From the IMG/VR virus record IMGVR_UViG_3300030328_000116, positions 1 through 33,853 of that record: DNA of 33,853 nt. The stretch is one strand, 5' to 3'. Origin of the DNA: a virus. Position 1 is the first letter of the stretch, and each line of letters starts with the position of its first letter. Below are positions 27,956 to 33,853 of the stretch, one piece after another. The position numbers were made by a program, and so were the translations under genes. The notes below the pieces were generated by a model, which saw nothing but the letters and a program-made list of their open reading frames with translations, was not told the origin of the DNA and searched no databases.

Positions 27956-28765
27956 TTAGTTATTGTCTAGGACTTCGTAGATACCGTTATCGTCGATAGC
28001 TACTGATCCCATTGACATCATTGATGTTGCTAAGTGAGATACTTTCTCAGCAACATAGTTTACTTCAGTTTGAACATCAGAGTTAATACCAATGCCCATA
28101 GCACTTGTATGATAAGCAAAGTTCTTACCACCTGCTACAGCAGACGTTGAGAAGATCTTGAAGCCCAAGAACTCTTTCATTGTCATGCCACCTGCGAATG
28201 GTAGGTTTTGCGGTCCAACAAAGTCTGATGATGCAAACTCATTGATTTGAAACAAATCAGCATAACCTGCTGGAGACATCGCAAGATAGCGTTGTCCGTC
28301 CTCTGGAACATCTGCCGTACCCATTGTTTCAAACAATGATAGAAGATCTGCTTTAGCAAGAGCAGAACCAGTATCATGTATTTGAGTAGAGTTAGCACCT
28401 GCATCCATAGCAGCGATGATAAGCTCATCTGTTTTTCTACCAAGAGCAGCAGCAGCAGATTGTGCTACAGCTTGTCGCTCGTTGATATTTGTTTTCAACT
28501 CATCAAGCTTGTCGATATATTCAGCAGCGTAATAGTCGCTCATTGATACTTCGACATTGGTATGTGCAAGATCCATTGGAGTTACATTACCATTGCGTGA
28601 TTTAGTTGTTGCTGATCCAGTGCCTATTTTCTGGAATCGTGCAGTTGACCCTGACACATTTGTAGAACGAATAGTATTCCGTAGCTTAGAACCCATACGC
28701 TGATACGCCATGTGAACTTCAGTTTCAAACTGCTTTATAAAGGCTTGGTCTATTGTATTAGCCAT
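27956..28765 (-). CDS. Major capsid protein
   Basis: The 269-residue protein forms the icosahedral shell. It begins MANTIDQAFIKQFETEVHMA, with SKLRNTIRSTNVSGSTARFQ, then YYAAEYIDKLDELKTNINER and RKTDELIIAAMDAG, a pattern shared by HK97-fold capsid proteins of podoviruses. The C-terminal AYHTSAMGIGINSDVQTEVN block is also typical. Position after scaffold fits the T7-like order, though a GNAT-like gene intervenes. AAGGACTG precedes the ATG. Confidence 0.9.
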   Translation of the reverse strand: MANTIDQAFIKQFETEVHMAYQRMGSKLRNTIRSTNVSGSTARFQKIGTGSATTKSRNGNVTPMDLAHTNVEVSMSDYYAAEYIDKLDELKTNINERQAVAQSAAAALGRKTDELIIAAMDAGANSTQIHDTGSALAKADLLSLFETMGTADVPEDGQRYLAMSPAGYADLFQINEFASSDFVGPQNLPFAGGMTMKEFLGFKIFSTSAVAGGKNFAYHTSAMGIGINSDVQTEVNYVAEKVSHLATSMMSMGSVAIDDNGIYEVLDNN

Positions 28766-28843
28766 TTTACAGTCCTTAATTGAGTTTCTGATTGCTACGA
28801 GTGTCCACGTTTACATATCAATTCGGGTATCCATAAGGGCCGA

Positions 28844-29377
28844 TCAATGCACTATGGGTCGTAATGTTTCACTATTAACATCAAATTCTTTAGAATTGCA
28901 ACGCACAAATTCAACAAATCTACTGTCATTGCTCATTTCTACAGGCTCAAAGCCAAGCCAACATGCCCAATTTAGCATATGTTCATTCTTAGAAAGGATA
29001 GTCATAGTAATTATTGGGTGCAGTTTATCAAACAAATTAAGCAAAGCTTTAGACATCTTTGCGGTTAATACAACATTATGCTCTAAGCTATTTGCAAATA
29101 CAGTAAACATTTGTGGAGTATCTTCTGAAAAAGATAAGCCGCCTACGAAAACTATATTACCATTTTTATTCCTGCAAACATATGATTCAGTTGTATTAAA
29201 TATCTCAAGAAGAGCTTCATTTACAGAATCGTAACCAAAGCTTCTAACTTCTCTCTTGTTAGAAGGGTGCATAATACTTTCAAATTCTTTTATATGATAG
29301 TGTTTCATTGGGGTAAGATATGCTTTACCCCTCTGAATTATTTTCTTTTCATCCATTATAAAGCTTTTGGAAGCCAT
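28844..29377 (-). CDS. GNAT-like protein (T7 gp13-type), 177 aa
   Basis: The product has features of an N-acetyltransferase fold: SVNEALLEIFNTTESYVCRN, then GNIVFVGGLSFSEDTPQMFT, and a helix-strand end with HMLNWACWLGFEPVEMSNDS. T7 gp13, a virion-assembly protein, and related phage proteins show this pattern and may lack acetyltransferase activity. Here it lies between scaffold and capsid rather than after the nozzle gene. ATG 29377 (MASKSFIMDEKK) is chosen because AGAGG precedes it; it overlaps scaffold by 29 bases. ATG 29356 is an alternative. Confidence 0.68.
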   Translation of the reverse strand: MASKSFIMDEKKIIQRGKAYLTPMKHYHIKEFESIMHPSNKREVRSFGYDSVNEALLEIFNTTESYVCRNKNGNIVFVGGLSFSEDTPQMFTVFANSLEHNVVLTAKMSKALLNLFDKLHPIITMTILSKNEHMLNWACWLGFEPVEMSNDSRFVEFVRCNSKEFDVNSETLRPIVH

Positions 29378-30098
29378 CGTTGACCTCTTGTATGAAGTCA
29401 TTATTTCTTCTGGCAGGATGCCAATACCTTTCGTCTTGCATCATTTCTCTTAAGCCCTGCTCGGTAATCTTACCTGATGGAGTACTATCACTGCCCATAG
29501 AAGGAGACTGTAGTTTTTCCATAATAAACTCAAGGGTCTCTAGCCCCTCGGCTGTTTCGGTAAGTCTTTCTATGGAATCCATATGTTGTTCTGAGAAAAA
29601 CTGTTTAGAAAATAAAGAAGCGGCCTCTATTCTAGCATTAGCATTATCACCAAGTTTTTCTATCTCAGCATCGGTATCTATCATTTCCGCCTGAGTTGCT
29701 TGCATTACTTTAGCAATTCCTTCCTCAAACTCAGATTGACTAAAGCCGTAAGTAAATGCATGATCCGCCCACCACTTCAAAACATCACTGTCTATAGCAC
29801 TTTCTTCATCTATATAATCAGGAAGTTGATATTCACCTGCACTGTCTGGTCTATCTTTAAAGCTCTCAGCCTCAATCTCTTTTAGCACTTCAGCACGAAT
29901 ATCTTCGTCCTTAGTGCCTAACTTAGACTCAAGCTCCTTATATGCTTTAGCTAAGTCCTCACCAGATTTGTATTTCTCAGGCAACCATTCTGGTCGATCC
30001 TCTGTCTTAGTCTCTAGATCTTCTGCTACTACAAAATCTCTTTCCTCTTGTGGAGGTAGTTCTGTTGTTGCTTCTGTTTCTTGAACTTGTTCATTCAT
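29349..30098 (-). CDS. Scaffolding protein, gp9-like, 249 aa
   Basis: The protein is highly acidic and helical: TEDRPEWLPEKYKSGEDLAK, the hallmark opening block, then AYKELESKLG, and a C-terminal basic segment (DERYWHPARRNNDFIQEVND) that would contact capsid subunits. Scaffolding proteins guide procapsid assembly and leave. Position before the capsid gene and the acidic composition are typical. Its start overlaps the preceding gene by 8 bases. Confidence 0.92.
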   Translation of the reverse strand: MNEQVQETEATTELPPQEERDFVVAEDLETKTEDRPEWLPEKYKSGEDLAKAYKELESKLGTKDEDIRAEVLKEIEAESFKDRPDSAGEYQLPDYIDEESAIDSDVLKWWADHAFTYGFSQSEFEEGIAKVMQATQAEMIDTDAEIEKLGDNANARIEAASLFSKQFFSEQHMDSIERLTETAEGLETLEFIMEKLQSPSMGSDSTPSGKITEQGLREMMQDERYWHPARRNNDFIQEVNDGFQKLYNG

Positions 30099-30354
30099 TA
30101 TTCTTTACCTTATGTGATCTCTGAATATGACGCTCTATCAAGCCAACTAAATAACGCTGACCTTCTAAATGACGCAACTCATCAGTAGAAATATTAGGAC
30201 CGCTAACCATTTCTATAGTAACACTACGCAAGTATTTAAGAATTTCTTGACCAGTAGGTTCAGAAAATAAAGAGCCAAAGTTAAGGCTTATTCTATCTTC
30301 TTCTGTTTTCTTTCTTGCTATTCCGTCTAAACCAATATGACTATTCTGCGGCAA
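30091..30354 (-). CDS. Bbp19-like small structural protein, 87 aa
   Basis: The central block FGSLFSEPTGQEILKYLRSV and the later EGQRYLVGLIERHIQRS match the short family represented by Bordetella phage Bbp19, found between portal and scaffold genes. Role in the virion is not known to me. It overlaps the portal gene by 14 bases and the scaffold gene by 8. A Met at 30354 is taken as start. Confidence 0.6.
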   Translation of the reverse strand: MPQNSHIGLDGIARKKTEEDRISLNFGSLFSEPTGQEILKYLRSVTIEMVSGPNISTDELRHLEGQRYLVGLIERHIQRSHKVKNNE

Positions 30355-31885
30355 TAGGTGGTCCTGCTATTTGTTCCTGTTGTTGCATTTGTTGCATTTG
30401 CTGCATCATTGCAACTATCTCTCTACGCTCTTCTCTGTCACGAATCAACCCATCAGGTACACCAAACTTCTTAGCTAAGTGAATAGCAGTCTCTTCAGAG
30501 TTAATAAGTACATTGGTTGTATCAGGACCAAAGTAAGCATTAACAAGCTCTAGGAATCTAGATACAGCAGTAATATCTTGGTTTGATTGCGCCTGTGCCA
30601 ATGGTGACGAGGATCTTATTTTTACTTCTCGACCATTAACAGTTGGCATTTCTATACGCCCCTGTTTCTTAAGAATGTAAATTACTCTTTGCAAGACAGG
30701 CTGCACTAACTCAGCTTGCAGTCTACCAAATGCTGATCCTATCCTGCGTGACAAATCTGCCATACGTTCAGCAACTTCTGTAGCAGATGCAGGAGTTCTG
30801 TCTGGATTTCCTAGCATATCATTGTATAATGCGCGTTTTATATTCAAGCGCATATCGCTCAAAACTATGTCAGCAACATCAAATCTTCCTGCCGATTGGA
30901 TTGGCTGCAATCCACCAGATTGAGGTGACTTTGGTATTATTGTGCCAGGGACTAAATTGATAGTATCTGGGTTAATTATGCCATCATCATCCATCTGGTA
31001 AATGCCAGAGATAGCCATTTGTGCATTTTCCAAGATTAGCTGAATAGTTAAGTTAGTAGTCTTGATGGCAGATAAAGCATTGATTAATGGGCCTCTGCCG
31101 TATACTTCACCTGCACACTTAGACCACCTAAAGCAAACATATGGATTAGAACCCACACCTTTAAACTTTTGCTCCTTAACATAAGTCTTAGTAGACATAT
31201 CTATTACATAAAGAAGATAGGCTTCTTCATTCTTCTTACTGTAATCTTTGCAAAGAACTTCTAGTAAAGTACACTTACCTTCTGGGTCTCTCTGCGCTCT
31301 TTGCTGCACTTTCGGATCAAGCTTTGCATCAGGATAAAGTATTGTTATCTCAGAGTTTCGTATACCTTTACGTTCTCTAAACACATGATCTATCTTATCA
31401 TCAGGCCCAGTATCTAAAACCACATGCGGCAATGGTATCGCAGAAAACCTAACAGGGTTTATTGCATCCCCTTCATCTACACATAGTACACCAGTGCCTA
31501 CTGCTAGATCCATAAATGCTTCATGTACTTCCTGAGAAAAGTTTGAGTTCTGTAATATTTCAAATACATACTCAGTAATCTCATCAAGATCATTGTCCAC
31601 AAAATCACGTTCTTCTTTTGGTATTTCAGATCCTGCAATCAAATCTGCCCAACGTGCAAAGTTTGGAACTAATCCCGATTGAAGCCTCGAAGCAAACTCT
31701 TGAACGCCAACCACTGCCGTTTCATCAAAGATCTTATCATCTCTACGCTGACCCGCAGTTTCATAATAAAAAGACTCACGCTGCGGTAGAGCATACTCAT
31801 AACATTCTTCAAAAAGGTCAACAAAGTTTTGCCTGTGTGCTTTAGCTTTTTCATATCGTTCTAACTTCTGTTTTGGATCATGCAT
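30341..31885 (-). CDS. Portal (head-tail connector) protein, gp8-like, 514 aa
   Basis: The dodecameric portal is the DNA gate of the head. The N-terminal RQNFVDLFEECYEYALPQRE, then DETAVVGVQEFASRLQSGLV, and the central PYVCFRWSKCAGEVYGRGPL are conserved portal blocks; ATEVAERMADLSRRIGSAFG, further on, is part of the stem helix. The C-terminus has a Gln/Met-rich tract (MMQQMQQMQQQEQ). Size is typical. It is coupled to the upstream gene by one base of overlap. Confidence 0.95.
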   Translation of the reverse strand: MHDPKQKLERYEKAKAHRQNFVDLFEECYEYALPQRESFYYETAGQRRDDKIFDETAVVGVQEFASRLQSGLVPNFARWADLIAGSEIPKEERDFVDNDLDEITEYVFEILQNSNFSQEVHEAFMDLAVGTGVLCVDEGDAINPVRFSAIPLPHVVLDTGPDDKIDHVFRERKGIRNSEITILYPDAKLDPKVQQRAQRDPEGKCTLLEVLCKDYSKKNEEAYLLYVIDMSTKTYVKEQKFKGVGSNPYVCFRWSKCAGEVYGRGPLINALSAIKTTNLTIQLILENAQMAISGIYQMDDDGIINPDTINLVPGTIIPKSPQSGGLQPIQSAGRFDVADIVLSDMRLNIKRALYNDMLGNPDRTPASATEVAERMADLSRRIGSAFGRLQAELVQPVLQRVIYILKKQGRIEMPTVNGREVKIRSSSPLAQAQSNQDITAVSRFLELVNAYFGPDTTNVLINSEETAIHLAKKFGVPDGLIRDREERREIVAMMQQMQQMQQQEQIAGPPIAAE

Positions 31886-32571
31886 TATAAAAACCTACTG
31901 TAGTAGCCGATTCCACCAGTAGAACCAGTAATTAAAGATCTTCTGCCAGTGCCGCCTCTACGACCTGTTCCTGCTTGTCTAGTCTGCACATTTAATTCTC
32001 TTTCAGATCCAGACAAAACTCTTCTTCCAGATCCGACCTCTCTATCTCTTTCTATTCTTCTTCTTAGCAAAGATTGTTTTGCTCTAGCCCTTTTTATTCT
32101 TTGTCGCCTTAATTCATCTTGAGCCAAAAGCTCTTGTGCTCTCATAGCATCATCTGGATCTTGGGTATAAATACTTTCTGGGGTAACAGATGTATCACCA
32201 ACATTATCACCTATAACTCTAGTATCAGTAGTGGTATCTGTAGTCGTGTCAGTAGTAGTGTCAGTAGTAGTGTCAGTAGTAGTATCAGTAGTAGTTGTAG
32301 TTTTCTTATCGTTTTTCTTTTTTCTACGTGCCTTCATATCAGCAAGGGCTTTTTTACTTTTTTCACTACGTTTAGCAAGATCTCGATAATACGCTGTGTT
32401 TCTTTCTTTAGCCCCAATATCCATCTTTAAATTATCAAGGTCTGAATTTGCTTTCATACGCATTGTTTCATAAGAACCACGCCCACCTTTGGGTATATCA
32501 ACACGAATTTTACTACCTTTATATTTTGTGCTTGTTCCTGTTTTCTTAGCTTTTGCTTTTGGGGTACACAT
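31885..32571 (-). CDS. Basic protein with Thr/Asp tandem repeat, 228 aa
   Basis: The product begins MCTPKAKAKKTGTSTKYKGS and is strongly basic, with a Thr/Asp repeat (TTTD repeated five times or more, about residues 90-117) in the middle and Arg/Gly-rich sequence towards the end, closing with TGSTGGIGYYSRFL. Proteins starting MCTPK and lying between terL and portal are recurrent in marine podoviruses, but the function is not known to me. Low-complexity, intrinsically disordered sequence is likely. AAGGAG precedes the ATG. Confidence 0.75.
   Translation of the reverse strand: MCTPKAKAKKTGTSTKYKGSKIRVDIPKGGRGSYETMRMKANSDLDNLKMDIGAKERNTAYYRDLAKRSEKSKKALADMKARRKKKNDKKTTTTTDTTTDTTTDTTTDTTTDTTTDTRVIGDNVGDTSVTPESIYTQDPDDAMRAQELLAQDELRRQRIKRARAKQSLLRRRIERDREVGSGRRVLSGSERELNVQTRQAGTGRRGGTGRRSLITGSTGGIGYYSRFL
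32221..32300 (-). repeat. 12-bp tandem repeat (Thr-Thr-Thr-Asp codons)
   Basis: Near-identical 12-base units (GTAGTAGTGTCA and variants on the plus strand) repeat in tandem. The unit is a multiple of three, so copy-number change alters protein length without frameshift. Confidence 0.85.
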
Positions 32572-32618
32572 AACAAAACTCCTTGTTACCTATTGGTAAA
32601 CACAATTCAAAACAAATT

Positions 32619-33853
32619 TCAACGCACAAGTGACCAAACACTAGGTTTGTGTGCCGCACTTTTAGGTTTTCTTTTAAAAACATCATAGTCTTTTTTAGCT
32701 TGCACTACTTGTGCAGGTTTCTGATTTGACATCAAAGCACGTCCTTCTCCTGCGCCTAATAACAAATATTGTAGTGCATCATGTATATGAGAGTACATAT
32801 TTTTATCAGGTTTATCTGCGTATCGCTCACCACTTACTTCCATACGTTTGTAAGAATAGCCACCTTCAAAACCCTTAATAAGCTGTTGGCATCTTCTGTC
32901 CATCAAAAACGCAGGTTTACCTTCAACCATCTTGTTAAGTTGCTGCGCCACTGACTCCAAGCGAAGATCCACAGAATTGCTCGGGGCGGGAAATGCGCGT
33001 AGGCCAGCACCTCTAAGTATGTGAAAAGGGGTAGATTCGTCCGTCTGCGCCCTAAAATCCCCCGCAGGATCACCATATATATAGACATCGGAAGCTTGAG
33101 AAAAACGAGTAGCGATTTCATTTCTTAACACCTCTGCAAATCTAACGATGCCCATATCAAAAGCAACTACCTCAGATTGAATTAGCCACCTGTTTCTAAC
33201 CTTTTGACCTATAACAGCCGCAGGAGTAAGGCCAAAGTCTATTCCTATATACAAAGGAAGCCCCGAAGCTACTGGTATTTCCTCTTTAGCAATATGCGTT
33301 TCACTAGCAAACATTGGATATACTGGCTTTCCGTCTTGTATCGTGCCTAGTTTATTCATAACATAGACATCAATCCAAGACTTTGTTTTACCTTGTACTA
33401 AGTTTTCATAGTAATTACCAAGCATGTTCTTTTTATTCTCTGCGTAATCACTTGCTTTGTAATTCTCTACCTCACCATCTTCATTGTATATTTCTTTCAT
33501 GCCAGATGGTTGTGTGAAGAACTGCCAATTGTCAGGCTTAACCAACATCTTAGCTTGCTCTCTAGGAATATGATCTGGTACTGGAACTTCACCAGACATG
33601 ATAGGCCACCAATGATCCTCCTCTGGTGCGTTCGTATCTGCAATAACTCCTGTCCAACTCGGCCCACCATCACGCATAGAAGGAAAACGGCCAACTCTCA
33701 TAGTACAAGCATCAATAATACTTTTAGGAATCTCCCTTGCCTCATTTATCCAGATGCCTGTTAGTTCGAGGGACAATAGTTTTTTAACATCTTCTGGACG
33801 ATCAAGAGCAAGGAAGATTACCTCAAGGTCTATGTCACCTTTCTTTATGTGAT
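32619..33853 (-). CDS. terL: Terminase large subunit, C-terminal part with nuclease domain (gene continues at 373)
   Basis: This is the larger part of the gene that begins at 373. The Walker B element lies at LELTGIWINEAREI (full-protein residues about 127-140, catalytic Glu136), and the C-terminal nuclease domain shows YIGIDFGLTP with Asp304, VYIYGDPAGD with Asp360 and HIHDALQYLL with Asp457, the three acidic metal-binding positions of terminase nucleases. The codons across the junction fit without frameshift: bases 2-78 and 33777-33853 are identical. A TTG at 33776 could be mistaken for a start, but upstream codons are clearly coding. It ends at TGA 32621-32619, and the upstream gene order (terL, T/D protein, portal) is typical. 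Confidence 0.95.
   Translation of the reverse strand, partial: HIKKGDIDLEVIFLALDRPEDVKKLLSLELTGIWINEAREIPKSIIDACTMRVGRFPSMRDGGPSWTGVIADTNAPEEDHWWPIMSGEVPVPDHIPREQAKMLVKPDNWQFFTQPSGMKEIYNEDGEVENYKASDYAENKKNMLGNYYENLVQGKTKSWIDVYVMNKLGTIQDGKPVYPMFASETHIAKEEIPVASGLPLYIGIDFGLTPAAVIGQKVRNRWLIQSEVVAFDMGIVRFAEVLRNEIATRFSQASDVYIYGDPAGDFRAQTDESTPFHILRGAGLRAFPAPSNSVDLRLESVAQQLNKMVEGKPAFLMDRRCQQLIKGFEGGYSYKRMEVSGERYADKPDKNMYSHIHDALQYLLLGAGEGRALMSNQKPAQVVQAKKDYDVFKRKPKSAAHKPSVWSLVR
33777..33853. repeat. 77-bp direct terminal overlap, right copy
   Basis: Second copy of bases 2-78. The flanking base differs (G at 1, A at 33776), which changes a Leu codon synonymously (CTG against TTG on the coding strand). 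Confidence 0.93.

Noticed and set aside
32119-32430. Plus-strand Ser-rich open frame
   Set aside because: It is the antisense reading of the Thr/Asp repeat and the flanking basic region of the gene at 31885-32571.
33774-33776. TTG at 33776 as the start of the large terminase
   Set aside because: It would remove the Walker A loop; upstream codons are coding across the join and reach a start at 373.

Overview
The window holds one complete, circularly permuted genome of a tailed phage with a short-tailed, T7-like (podovirus) virion. The last 77 bases (33777-33853) repeat bases 2-78 exactly, and the large terminase gene runs off the left end and continues at the right end, so the unit genome is 33,775 bp. 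The sequence is AT-rich by eye, genes are tightly packed with many ATGA/TAATG overlaps, and the fibre and small virion proteins resemble types familiar from marine phage contigs. The host cannot be named from the sequence. I recognise no tRNA, CRISPR array, insertion sequence, integrase or attachment site.

Layout. A non-coding control region of about 690 bp (2275-2965) separates two divergent gene blocks. Rightward (+, 2966-9340) lies the early block: a 169-aa first gene closed by a strong terminator; a second promoter with a cluster of six small proteins of unknown function (3663-4979), the last with a DnaJ-like zinc motif; a third promoter driving two overlapping HTH regulators; then a resolvase-like nuclease, a winged-HTH protein, a YqaJ-type exonuclease, an ERF-type annealing protein, an SSB-like/DUF736-like protein, a small HTH protein and an HNH nuclease. 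Leftward (-, 2274 down through base 1, round the circle to 33853 and down to 9337) lies the late block: small terminase, small accessory genes and a PD-(D/E)XK-like nuclease, large terminase, a T/D-repeat protein, portal, Bbp19-like protein, scaffold, GNAT-like protein, major capsid, small virion protein, tail tubular proteins A and B, three internal (ejection) proteins, four fibre proteins with two tail-chaperone-like genes, and a lysis cassette ending in an M15 peptidase endolysin. The two blocks collide at 9337-9340, where the stop codons overlap.

How it works together. The virion is T7-like, but no RNA polymerase, DNA polymerase, primase or helicase is recognisable. The phage presumably uses the host transcription and replication machinery, supplemented by its own recombination set (exonuclease, annealing protein, resolvase). 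Sigma70-like promoters with perfect 16-bp palindromes and HTH regulators suggest repressor control of the early block.

The most unusual part is the control region. It contains a polypyrimidine near-mirror repeat, three small hairpins, a 137-nt imperfect rod-like inverted repeat, a three-way-junction element and a promoter-proximal palindrome. It is the best candidate for a replication origin and/or a structured non-coding RNA that I cannot assign to any known family. A small gene with an in-frame stop (1370-1507) is the other unexplained item.
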